Source: Capitella teleta (Eukaryota; Annelida; Polychaeta; Capitellidae). From it: a DNA stretch of 64,000 nucleotides. Shown piece by piece: positions 48,801 through 61,300 of the stretch; within the stretch, counting starts at the first letter, position 1; every line of letters starts with the position of its first letter. Below the pieces are notes generated by a model. The model worked only from the letters and a program-made list of their open reading frames with translations, was not told the DNA's origin and searched no databases. The position numbers and the translations under genes were made by a program. Location of the stretch: the NCBI GenBank assembly GCA_000328365.1, contig KB306072.1, forward strand, positions 102,824-166,823, written 5' to 3'.

Positions 48801-51800
48801 GAAACGGGGCAATGGAGGACAAGCGATTTCCATTGGCAAGAATTGTGACAAGTTCGGAATTGTTGTACACGAACTTGGACACGTCATTGGGTTTTGGCAT
48901 GAACATACCCGACCAGACCGCGACGCGCATGTGCAGATTATCTACAAAAACATCCTTCCGGGTGGGTGTAAAAAAAATGCTGGGAAATTGTGAACTGTTA
49001 ACTGTTGGTTTGAATCCGATCGAATAACGCGTAATCAGTCGAATTAGTTGCGCGGTAAGACCGACAACCTCTTATTATATATTTCTATGGTTGATTCTTT
49101 GTGTACACATGCCCCTCTAATGGTCGATTGGTCTAAGCTAACCATCACTATAGCAACTAACAGTAGTCCAGAAGACGCTCTGGTAATCTTGTAGTGGGCC
49201 ATGCTCAGATAAAATTCGTATATGCCATCGCTCACGGTTGTCTTGGATGATCTCATCCAAAATGTCCATCTCAATTCTGTCAAATACAAGTATAGCGGTC
49301 TCGTTTTCGCCTCATGGGTTTGGCGTTAAACAAATACACATAGCTTTCTTCTCTTTTATTATAGCCCGAGCAAAACAAGATGCAACCCAAGAAAGTCATA
49401 AAACGCCAATTCTAAGATGATCAACTGTTTTCTCCAGCTTTCTCGTGTTAAGCCAAAGTGAAATAAAAGTCCGTTATCATTCCCCTCACTTCCACTGTAC
49501 CTGAGGCGGCCGAGGTCATCGCGATCTCTTTATGGTCTTTGGGTCACCGTGACCTGGCATTTGGCACTCACGCATCACGCGTCTGGGTTCTGAGAGTAAA
49601 CATCAATTTGGTTGTTGTTGCTGACAATATGCGATTGTCCTGTAATCAGTGACCGCAACCAGTCTCACCAATTCCTAGTTATTATAAACTACTCTGTTTT
49701 TGAGACACTCCCTGTTCAAGGGCAGCTCAGTGCATGTATGTCATGTACTCACGATGACTTACAATAACTGGATTTCGAAAATGGCTGAAAGAACATCGGC
49801 TTCGAAAAAAATCCCGACACAATGACGTTACGTGAATCCGGATGACCAAGCCTGTGATTCAGCTGCAACTCAGTTCGCTGTTGTTGATAATCCGATTTTC
49901 TTGGCAATCCGGAATTTGGAAGAATTGTCGCTAATCGCATCGATCCCTCTTTGATGTTATCAGCCTCCAGGGGCGGGGTTCCTTTGAAGCTATTATCGTA
50001 CTCATCGCCAAAGGGTCATCCCTTATACCCGCATGGCTGCGTATTTCGTGCAATTGGTGCAAACAGGGTCATTGCACTCGTCTTTCTCTTGGTATTGCTC
50101 AGAATAAATAGACACTAACTTTATTATTACGTAATAGAACACATGTTCTATCACACATGTGGTTGTTACATCGATTGCTAACGTCTTTGTTTTGGTTGCC
50201 TCTACAGGACAAGAATACAATTTTGACAAAAATTCGGCTGACGAAGTGAATTCATTGGGCGAATCTTACGACTTCTACAGCATCATGCACTACGCCCGCA
50301 ACACGTTCTCCAAGAGCACTTACCTGGACACGATTCTGCCGAGAAGGGACACGAGCAGCTTGGCTCGCCCAGAAATCGGACAGCGAGTCAAACTGAGTGT
50401 GGGCGACATCAGCCAAGCATCGAAACTCTATGAATGCCCGAGTAAGTAGCTCAGAAGATCAGCTGAGGAGGTCGATAAGATTTTAACAAACATGATCGAG
50501 AGACTTAATCTTCTGTATTACGTGGATGATATGCATTTTGTACGGTAATGCACACTTGTTGCGCAACGTGTACACAGTTCACACACGTTCTCTTACTGCG
50601 CAAGAGTTCATAGTCTACGAGACATCACTTAAGGCCCGTGTAATGTTGCTTTCGACCTCGGCGCAGGCAAGTGCTAAGCATTTAAGCATCATTTGGGCTG
50701 GCTTAAGTACAGCTCATGCAACGTAGAAATTGCTCCCAGGGCTGCTTCTTAAACGCTTGATGGCTCAATTCTGCCTACGGAACAATGCACTCGTCAACGA
50801 AACGACGCCGAGGGGTCACTTAGTGGCCGAGTGGGTCAAACATGAGATTCACTTGGTGCAATTCTCAAGCCTGCCCTAGGCCCTCAGTAAATCAATTATG
50901 GTCGGGGTTGTTAAACCTGCCATTCTGAAGCCCTAGGGGGGTGTGTATAGGGGATGCGAAGATGGCGAACTGCATCGTCACACCGAATATTGGTGTTTAA
51001 ATTTGCTTTCGCAAGGCTATAATCTTTCTGCCACCAACTCACGTAACCATTTTACTACAAAAACTGATGTACATGTACCCTGCATACATTTGTTGATTAA
51101 CTTCCCAGGTTGTGGACACACTCTGCAGGAGTCGAGTGGCAGTTTCAGTCCTCCACCTGCAATGAACGAAAACAGTTTGGAGCCAACAGGACAGCACTGT
51201 CAATGGAGGATATCCACGACACACGGAGAGAAAATCATTCTCAATATCACCATGATGGACATTCTACAATCTGCCCACTGCATCACTGACTACATTGAAA
51301 TTCGAGATGGACACTGGCTGAATTCACCACTGCTCGGTTTGTTGGACTTTTCTAAAGCATTTGATAGCATGATTAGCATAAGACTGGGACTACAGTCTGT
51401 TTTTGAGGACTTGTAGGTCTAAAGTAACCAGATATTTATGTTTACCATAGGTCGGTATTGTGGAGCAGGTCCTTTGCCAAGCACACTGGTGTCTTCTGAG
51501 AGTCGGATGTGGATCGAGTATCGTACGTCAGGTCGAACCACACAGCGAGGTTTTGCAGCCAAGTACGAAGGTATATCTCTTATTTCACTTTTGAGATATA
51601 ACAGATTCTCATAAAAGAGTCTTTTTATGTTGCTTACATTTAGCCTTTTTTTCTCTTCGTATAAGTAAACAGATTACAAATAGCCAAATACAATACTCCA
51701 TGCTGTCGGTCTGCTAAGCACATAATTCAGATATGGGTCATATATATGACCTCGTTAAACCGAATAATTCAATCCGCCTTGTTCACTGCCCAGTTTGCCC

Positions 51801-54800
51801 TGTGATCAAAATTTCTGGTTAATACAACTGTTTCCTGGAAAGTAAGTATTCTGGATTAACGAGATTTGACTGCCATTTTGTTCCATTTTGTTCTATTGTT
51901 TACCATTGTGTACCTTTGCCTCAAACGTTCTTCTCTGATTTCTCTACAAAGCCATCTGCGGAGGGGAAATAATCAAGGAACAGGGGCATCTGTCCAGCCC
52001 CAACTACCCCGATTACTACAAGCCGAACAAAGAGTGCGTTTGGAAGATCACTGTACCCGAAAGCTACTCAGTAGCGCTGAGGTTTCAATCATTTGAGGTG
52101 AGTTAGCTCCTTCACACCTCTCACCTCTCACTTGAACCCACAAATCAAGCGAAGGACATCAATCATAATGCATAAAGCACTCCAGCTCTTGAATCACAAG
52201 TCATGTATCCAAGTTATGAGTGCTTTTGTTATGGCGCCACCAATGGTTGAATCTAGGTCAGCTACAGTGACATCATGTTAAAGGACAGCTCCGCCGGAAG
52301 TGATATCATCGGTTTAAGTTGATGTTAGTTTTGCGAACGTTTTGTCAATCCTTCTGGTTAGGTCTTAGGTTACTACTTGTCAAACCGTGTTCAAAAGACT
52401 CTCAGCTGATGTTATGAGTCAATATGATGTCGTTTTGAAGCACTTAAGGTTTTTCTAGTTTATGATATTAAGTTTCAATCCAGATTTTTTTGGTCTTCTT
52501 CCCGTGCTTATGGAGGCTGTAAAACGTCTAATTGCTCCAAATATCCATTAGAATAATGACCTGGTGAATGGTTCAGCAATCTTATGAGGCATTATATCAA
52601 TTAAACCAACCAATAATTGTATCCAATAATCCAATAATCACCAATAAACGAGACCATTTTTTTTTCCGGCAGATAGAGAACCACGATAACTGCGTCTATG
52701 ATTATCTCGAAGTACGAGATGGACACAACGAAGACTCGCCGCTGATTGGCAAATTCTGCGGCTACAAAGTGCCGACTGACATCAAATCTCTCTCCAACAA
52801 ACTCTACGTCAAGTTCGTGAGTGATGGATCAGTTCAGAAAGGAGGATTCGCAGCGTCGTTCGTAAAAGGTATTCAAAATGCAGGGCGCTCAGGAATTCAT
52901 TAAGATTGTTTGTGATCTACGATAGAGTACGATGAATGTGCATCGGAGATTCATGGCTGTCACCATACCTGCGTCAATACATTGGGGGGCTTCCGTTGTG
53001 AGTGTAACATCGGTTATGAACTGCATTCGGATGGAAAGAAGTGCGAAGGTGAGGTCTTCGAACTCATGTTTTATTTCTTTTTGCTCCTGTGTGTACTTCT
53101 TTTTTCTCTTTTTCTCTTCGCCTCTCGATTTCTCATTAATCAGCTTGATTGCAGATGCATGCGGGGGTTATATCAATACCTCGAATGGCACGCTGCACAG
53201 TCCCTCTTATCCGGATCTATATCCTGCCAACAAGAACTGTGTTTGGGAAATCGAAGCTTGGGAAGGATATCGCATCTCCATCAATTTCACCCACTTTGAT
53301 CTCGAAGGGAATAATGTGAGTGTCCGCCATTTTGATTGCATGAGGTTATCAACTGAATGTTGTATTAAACCCAATAATTAAATCCTGGCATATTACGTGT
53401 GGGGGATGTGAGCATTAGATTTTGTATTAATTCCCCCTCCGAACATTCCAGTATGACAACAAGCATCATATAACAGTTACGATAACCTGACTTGATTTCT
53501 GATACCGATACCAATAAACTCGATCACACGTGCCCGAAGACAACATTTAGTACAAACTACAAAAACACCACAGATATACAATCAGCAATCATACGCTATC
53601 ACCCCCTTTCGACCTTTGGTAACTCATCTAAAATGGCGGAAACTAAAGCAGGTGTTAGTGCTGCCGATTACCATCAGTTTCAACGTTTGGTTAATCAGAA
53701 TTGCTGTCTGATCCACCTGCGTTCGATGCTGCTGATTAGGAAAACGACGCCAACAGGTGTTTGGATCGGAATGCCCTCGCAATATATTGGACCCGCATTT
53801 TTAGGGCTTGGTTGCAAATTTCGGGCGATTTCTCATGTTGTTATGAATTGGCCAGGGCTCGGATTTCTTGTTGGTGGTATGCATGCAGTGTTATATTAAA
53901 GGGAGCATTCTCCTATCTATCGATTTAATCCGAGAGTAACGAGGCCAAGGGGTGAAGAACGAAGTGCAGTGCAATCTGCCAGACGCGACACTTTGGGGTT
54001 TAACTTATAACGTGGAAGGCATAGGAAGTGATTATGTAACTGGATCTCCGTTGGGTTTGGACGTCATGCGCGGACGAGGTCAAATAAAACTATGCAATGG
54101 CGTGAGATTGCATCATTGGCACAACTCCATGCGGTCATAGGGTATAATTAAACGAATTCTAACAGCTCACCTTTAACGCCAATATCCTTTGATATGGCAA
54201 GAAGAGAGATCGAGGTTGTGGGATCTCCCTCGGAGAACGAAACCCCAGGTTGAAGGATGTGTGGCGTACTATTAATGAGGTTCTTGAACGGCCAACTTAA
54301 CACAATTTTGATTTCTGAGTAATTGATGTTTTCGCAAGATATATGTATATTTGTGTACAGTATATAAACTAGAAACTCAGTTCATTGGTGAGTGAAGAGG
54401 CGAGGAAAGCGAATGAACGGAGGAGGGTGAGGAGGGACTCAGCTGGAGTTCCCTTCCCTCGTGAGAGGCACCCAGACAGGGTGGCCCATAGTAAAGTGAT
54501 TCGATGCAGATCGCTGCTGATCGATAACTTGAAAAAAGGTTTATACTCGGAAACAATTTTCCGCTTAAGTATTTCCTGAGAGTTGTGCCACAGGGGTTGT
54601 ATATACTCAGCGAGTACTTGATTAGTTTGCATACTTTTCACGAAGGTATATGACGCATACATAAAGCAAGATCAAAGGAAAATATATTATGATTAGCGAG
54701 GAAAAAATCACAGAAAAAAATATTTATGATGTATGCTTTTTACATTGCATCTATTCGCGTTTATACGTTAAACTCTCCTTTGATGATAGATCTAGAAAAA

Positions 54801-57465
54801 AGTTCTACTTTTCAAGTACTCATAATACGGAACGTGGAAGGTATATGTCGCAGTAGGTCCCGCGTGTCAGAAAAATCGATGTCTGCCTACGTCATTTTGT
54901 GTCATTTTTGTGTCAGTGGCACTTTATCAATTTTATATATGCGTTATATGTCACTTAGTTTTCATTCGTTGAATGCGCATCATGATTTGTTGTACAGGCG
55001 ATGGTTCAACAATATTATTATCATAATGATACGCAACTTAATTCGTCTTAGGATTCATGGTTATCCGTTGATCCGCCTATCCGTTTAATTGCTATTATCC
55101 GGTCATAATGTTAACACTTGCCTCAGACCGGATAAACGGGGGTTGTATAGTATCTCTATTGTGTCTTTCAGCAAGATTGCGAGTACGACAGCGTGGAAGT
55201 AAGCAGCGGGGCGGGGGAAGGGGGCTCTTCCCTTCAGCACTCCGTCTTCTGCGGATCCAAACTCCCGCCTTCGATTACGTCAGAGGGCAACCGACTCCGG
55301 ATCACTTTCAACACGGACAACACCGTGCAGAAAACCGGATTCATGGTGTACTTCTTCACCGGTGAGTGCGAGACGACTTGCTCTTTGAGGCGAGCTGGCA
55401 ACAATGGCGAGGAAACAATGCCTCGGGCAGACTTATCATCCACGGTGATCCACACATAGCAGATATTTATGATGCAACGCAATGAGAGACTTCAAACGTT
55501 TCCCTAACGCCAGCCCTCCCGATCGACAGACGCGCTCTTCCTCTGTCGTCGACCCTTCTGTGAAGCGCGAAGCAGTGTAGAAATGTGCTTATCTGCTGTC
55601 CGTCTGCTTATCTCCGTCTTCTGCTTCGATGAAATTCGTCTGTGGGTTCTGCTCCGCCTCCTGTTCCATCATCAAACGCCGTTGATGAAAGCCCTCTTGC
55701 TCCTACGTCAGCATAACGCATCTCAGCGGTGCCACGTGGTACCGACACCAAGCATAACGTTATTTGGTCCATTTTTTGATCTGCGTAATTTGGAATTGGA
55801 ACTAGGTCACGAGCTAATGATGGTTAAGATGAAGAAAGTTGAGAGCACAACCAGGCCACAGTTTCCTGTTGCAAATCGCGCATGCGCATTCAGTCAGTCT
55901 TTAAATGTTCGCAGTTCGTCATTCGTCAGTTCACTCCTTGTTACCGTAGCCTTCTTGAATATGTGTAGGCTACCTGTAACTAATCGTGAAATCACATTAC
56001 AGACCATTCATTCATTCATCATTCTCGCACATGGAGTTTAGTCATGTGTGAATTCGGCAAAATAACATTTAAGTTTACCTTGGTCTATACTTAGACCCTC
56101 AAGTGCCATTTCTATGAAAGACTTGTTCGAGTTTTGCATGTTTAAAACAATTTCACTGAAACAATTTTTTTCGACTGTATCATAACGTCCGCCAATTTCA
56201 CAGATAAGGATGAATGCGCCGTGAATAACGGTGGCTGCCAACACGCGTGTAAGAACACTGTTGGTTCATATCTCTGCTCTTGTCACAACGGATTCACTCT
56301 CCACGAAAACAAACACGATTGCAAAGAAGGTATGTGATTAATCTATAGCTCCTTTCGAGATTATGAACTGCGCATTTTATTCCAGGTGGATGTCAACACG
56401 AGATAACGTCAGCGATTGGGGAAGTCAGCAGTCCGGAATGGCCGGATTATTACCCCGGACGCAAGGACTGTGTCTGGCATTTCATAACCACTCCTGGACA
56501 CCGCATTAAACTGGTTCGTCATCTCCTCCCTGCGTACCGATATTTTACTTTGTGGCTTCCACATGATGGGCATGTTAAACTTTTCTGTTGGGCAGGTCTT
56601 CAACGACTTTGAGCTGGAACCCCACCAAGAATGTGCCTATGACCATGTCGAAGTGTTCGACGGACACTCGGCTGAAGGCCGGAGCTTGGGAAAGTTCTGT
56701 GGCAGCAAGGTTCCGTATCCTCTGTTGGCCAGTGGTAACCGCATGTACATGTCATTCTACTCTGATGCCTCAGTGCAAAGGAAAGGCTTCCACGCCACTC
56801 ACACAACTGGTAGGTTTAATACATAATTATTTCATCTCAAATATAATCCGGTGTTGTAGTTTGTGGTGGCCGGTTATCCGCTACCAACAAAGCCAAGGAT
56901 TTGTTTTCTCATGCCAAATACGGTGATCAGAATTACCATAATAAGGAGGACTGTTCATGGACTCTGTGGGCTGATGAGGATGGCTATAAAGTGCGCTTCA
57001 GGTTTCAGACCTTTGAAGTTGAGGATGAAATGGACTGCGGGTGAGTTTGGCAAAAAATGTATTTAATTTTAAACATACCTAAAACTCATTTCACAGATAT
57101 GACTATGTTGAAATATTTGACGGCAGAGACTCGTCAGCTCCGAGATTTGGCCGTTTTTGCGGCAACATGGTTCGTGAGAATTGGTTTTTTTTATTAGTCA
57201 ATTGATGAATTATTGTTTTATACAGATCCCACCAGAATTTGTCTCTACCGGTCGTTATCTAACGATTCGGTTTAAGACAGACGACACCATCAATTGGAAA
57301 GGTTTCAAGGCAGCATTTGTGCTTGCAAGTCCGAATGCGATGCCTGCAACACCTCCCAGCATTATCGCTACTCTCACCTATGAAAACCGCTCACCAAAGC
57401 CTAAAGGTCGCAAGAAGCATAATCCGACTGGCCTCGATATAGATTATCCCATCAATTTTGCTTAA
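45822..57465 (+). CDS. TLL1: Tolloid/BMP1 astacin metalloprotease
   Basis: This secreted zinc protease processes chordin, procollagens and other matrix precursors, shaping BMP signalling. It has 19 exons; 1066 aa. Signal peptide 1-20; propeptide with [14 protein letters not shown] and a basic Ser/His-rich stretch; a furin-type RNRR followed by [10 protein letters not shown] as in BMP1. The catalytic domain spans about 155-358: CGCCSFVG loop, zinc site [17 protein letters not shown], Met-turn SIMHY. Then CUB1 (360-474), CUB2 (475-588), Ca-binding EGF1 (DECASEIHG, 589-629), CUB3 (630-746), EGF2 (DECAVNNGG, 747-788), CUB4 (789-902), CUB5 (903-1018) and a basic tail. This is exactly the order of vertebrate BMP1/TLL. 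First exon 45822-45984, then 47768-47975, 48217-48386, 48592-48712, 48783-48961, 50208-50441 and so on to 57226-57465. Which vertebrate paralogue is nearest cannot be told; the symbol names the family. Confidence 0.95.
46487..46540 (+). repeat. hAT-like element end in tolloid intron 1
   Basis: TAGGGATGCACGGATAATC matches the terminal sequence of the hAT element at 34197 and the general hAT pattern. It is followed by repeated AAATCCGAAA-type subterminal words. No matching right end was found, so this is a fragment. Confidence 0.45.
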
Positions 57466-58290
57466 TGAGAGCTCAACATCACATGATATTCATGTATAGG
57501 AGTCATGATTTCGCGTGTCAGAGGTTGTATACTGGTTGCACTGGACATGCATGTTATGTGAAATATTCCTGGCTGTGAGGGTAAAGTGCATAACACACGA
57601 GCAATTTTTAGAGTTCATGTAATTATTTGCACCAAATGCGAAAAATCTTGAGAGCGTGAGTCATATATTAGGTGCCCGAAATGTGCATACGAAGAGAGTG
57701 TGTGTTATTAAGTACACCGATTGTTGAAAAACCTAAGATTGCATTATAGTAATTGCCATAAATGTGAAAGAATTTAAGATCACATTTCATTAAGTGCACC
57801 AAAATGTGAAAGAACATAAGAGTGTATTTTATTAAGTGCACCAAAATGTGAAAGAACTTGAGAATGTATTTTATCGTGTGTATCATATGTGAACAAATAT
57901 TTGGAATATCTTGTTATTATGTTGATGCTCACTGGAATACTTGGCAAAGACAATTTTGGATGCTCTCATTGGGTGTATGGAAGCACGTACTTCACGACCA
58001 CACTGTATGAATGAACCCTGCTTAAAGTGAATTGTCAGTATCTTGCCTATACTTACATCGTGTTTTGTGTGTTTCTACTAAGAGCTTAAATATGATTTGC
58101 ATAAGTAATTATTCTGATGTCTAGGAACAACTAGTCGGTGTATTTTTTAAAAGTTCCATTTTATATCCTTTGATTATTGTAAACATAGTTTCAAAAATAA
58201 TTATTACTTCTTTATATATTTTGTACTTGTATATAACGTGAAAATGTTATTAATTATTACCATCGAATAAAGAGATGAAAACACAAATTA
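57466..58290 (+). terminator. Tolloid 3' UTR with tandem repeats and poly(A) signal
   Basis: The AATAAA at 58266-58271 is about 800 nt after the stop. Between about 57620 and 57880 lie five or six degenerate units of about 46 bp built on TTAAGTGCACCAAAATGTGA followed by AAGAACTTGAGAATGTATTT. The best two units are nearly identical. Confidence 0.7.
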
Positions 58291-58299
58291 TCGATTATA

Positions 58300-58305
58300 T
58301 TTATT
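58300..58305 (-). terminator. Villin poly(A) signal
   Basis: Minus-strand AATAAA lies 47 nt after the villin stop codon, giving an unusually short 3' UTR. It is about 30 bp from the tolloid signal on the other strand. Confidence 0.6.
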
Positions 58306-58351
58306 TCTGATTTCAGGTGTTTCTATGGCAACTGTTTCAGTTTGTTTTGTT

Positions 58352-61300
58352 TTAGAATAGGTCATGTTCCTTCCTCATGTTAATTCTCTTCCATTCGGGG
58401 AATTCCAGGAACTTCTCCTTCGACATTCCGAATACTTCAAGGAAATCCTCGTCACTCAAGTACATCTGGAAAGAAATATATCGAAATTTATTTCCGAGTG
58501 GATAGCACGTTTATCCTACCTCCTTCTTCGTCACGTCAACTCCCACAGGTGGTAAATGCTCTTGAAGTTGTTCCAAGGGGTAGAATGATGTGTACTTTTT
58601 CACTTCCTGTTAAAATAAATAAATTATTATCACAATGGATCCCACTTTGAAAGCACCGACATCTTTAAGCAGAGAGATCCCGGCGTTCTCTTTGCCAACA
58701 TCTGCGATTAAGTCGTGGAAGCTCTTGCCGTCCTGTAAAACAAAACAAAAAAGAAATTGGAAATTTGACAACATCTATAAGAAGAAGTTTGATTGCGTCC
58801 AAATACTGTGCTACGCATGAGAACCTAGCTTATAATTGAGTATATTGAACGTCATGATTAAGTGTTTGTTATACAAGCTGAACTCACGGCCCATTTGTCT
58901 GGGTTCCAGCCAAGGAAACATCCTGTGAATTGTGGAGGCTCGAATCCCATTTGAACGACGACAATCATCGTGTTGTCTGGTGTTCTGCCAGTTGGATCTG
59001 ATGCCAGATAATTCTGAAGGAAAAAAAAACAAAAAAAACCCAATACATTTAATAATAAATTTCTCCTATGAGCTACTGAAATGCCGAAACTTACGTAAGC
59101 TGTTTTTGCCGTTTCTTTCCTCTCAAATTCGCGACAATCTGCGCCGACCCAAACGAAGATCTGGATTAAATGGAAGAGTTGAAAGTACTCAACCATGCGC
59201 GATAGAATTATCACCGACCTCGTCGTAGGTATCCAGGAGCATGACGTCACTCTCTTCAAGATCATCCTGGTGGAAATCAACAATCTCTTCAACGGTGAAT
59301 TTTCCAGATGTCATGGAGCAATGGAAGAGACGAGGGTCGATTTGCAATTTCCCTTGCTGAAATTGAACGCATAAAATTTATTTATTTTATTCATTTATTC
59401 CACGCCTTCTGCAACTGGCGTTGTTCGAAGGCGTGTTACAATTGGTATAAAGTGAAAGTTAAGGAGTTTGTCCTGCAAAGACTAATATGATGCAATAATC
59501 ATTGCTATATTGTCACATGCTGTGTAAAACTACTAGTACATAGGACACGAAGCTCGGTTCCCACGAAAGTTTTGAAGTATGAGTGGTACACTTAGCCAAT
59601 GGAGAGGCACTAATATGACACAGTAAGTGTTAAAGCGCCGTGAGGCACCATTCATTCATTCATTCATTCATTCATTCATTCATTCATTCATTCATTCATT
59701 CATTCATTCATTCATTCATTCATTCATTCATTCATTCATTCATTCATTCATTCATTCATTCACTTAGCCAATGGAATTGCACGCACCGTGACTCGTTGAC
59801 CGGTGTAGTATTCCTCCTCTCCCCCAATGGCATTCCAGAATTGCTGAGTCTCTTCGCCTTCCTTCATAGCGACACACTCCCTAATAGGCATACCAAACAT
59901 TTATTGAATTATCACTTCTTGCAATCTACACTGACTTGTATTCAGCCAGGAATTGGCCCATTTGCTGAGCCATTTCTCTTTCCTGTTCTGTGCAATACTA
60001 CAAAGGAATAACATTTCAGGTGGCGGGTGTGACTGACAATCTCGTCTCACCTGTCCTGCCCAACCGTAAGCTTTTTTGGCAGTGTCCAAAACAAACATGT
60101 CGTTAGAGTTCAGAGACGCAGCTCTAGCAGGAACCTGTTGGGGATTTGGTAGAGATAGGAGATTTATATTCAGGTGTGCTGTTCTAACTCACCTGGACTG
60201 CTTTGGTTTCAGTCTCTGAAGTTCCCCTGATTTGGAAAAGATACGCGGTCTCAGCGTCGAAGTTTTCTCTGTCGTGCAGGCTTTTAAAACCAGTGATGTG
60301 TCCTTCCTGGTTGATTCACCAAGAAATCAGGATCACATTTAAATTCAGTAACAGTGTACATACCGAGAATACAACGATTTTCCCATTGAAGAGTTTCATG
60401 AAGTGCTTGGGCTCTTTGTTCATTACGACTCTCATCTGAAATATAGATATTCAACACCTTGTCTATTGATTGGTTCGTCATCCGAGACTGACCTGAACCG
60501 CACGTCCGCCTAATTTGTTGTCCATGGAGACAACGAGTCCGGCACAAGCAGTCTTGTCTTCCACCGATGCACCAGAACCTTGCCAGAAGTAGATAATAAA
60601 TTGCTCGTTGTCTTCGACTCCATAAGTGTACAGGAAGATGTAGCAATCCTCGGCAAAGAAGACTCCATGTGCCTCCTTTGGAAGAGCTAGCAGTTCAAGT
60701 TCATGAACCTTCCACGCCTGTGATGGAGAAGTTTGCATTTGCCTTAAGTGAATAGCGGAAGAGTCTACCTCAAGCTTGCCATCTCCTTCATCGGGCATCC
60801 ATTCTTCAGCCTTCTCGTGCTTCTTCTTGTGCAAATCTCCCACATCAATACCATCAGCTCCAGAGTAGTCCTGATCTGGAGTGACGTACATATAGGTCAT
60901 GAATACTCTTGATGTTGTTGCAGTACCAGCAACATTGCTGCCTTCCTCCTCTTCTTCCTTTTGGTGGCGATCTGTCCAGTTTTCAAAATATTGCTTAAAG
61001 AGAGGAGTCTCTCCACCATCCACAACTCGGGTGATGGACATCCAGGCTGGATATCCACGTTTGTCGAGGAAAATCTGTTCATGGAGTTTGGTGTATCTCT
61101 GTTCATTACAACGGAATATTATGTTTATACGTTTGCAGCATCCCAAACACGAGCCCGAAATTCAAGCTCACTGTCAACACCGGTCCACAGGAAGATTCCG
61201 GTTGCTCCTGAATCCAGAAGGTAGCAAAACTGAAGAAAATTAATCATTGATCATGGTTCATGTGTAGCATTTAGACAATACTTTGGAGTCCAAATAGTCT

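Noticed and set aside
51337-51416. [10 protein letters not shown] resembling a LINE reverse-transcriptase motif at a tolloid splice donor
   Set aside because: Only about ten residues match, flanking sequence shows no further reverse-transcriptase blocks, and part is host CUB1 exon. Treated as coincidence.
57668-57886. A minus-strand frame with repeated FFHILVHL units
   Set aside because: It is simply the translation of the 46-bp tandem repeat in the tolloid 3' UTR.
59640-60011. A plus-strand frame with repeated HSFI units
   Set aside because: It is the translation of the (CATT)n microsatellite running into antisense villin exon sequence.
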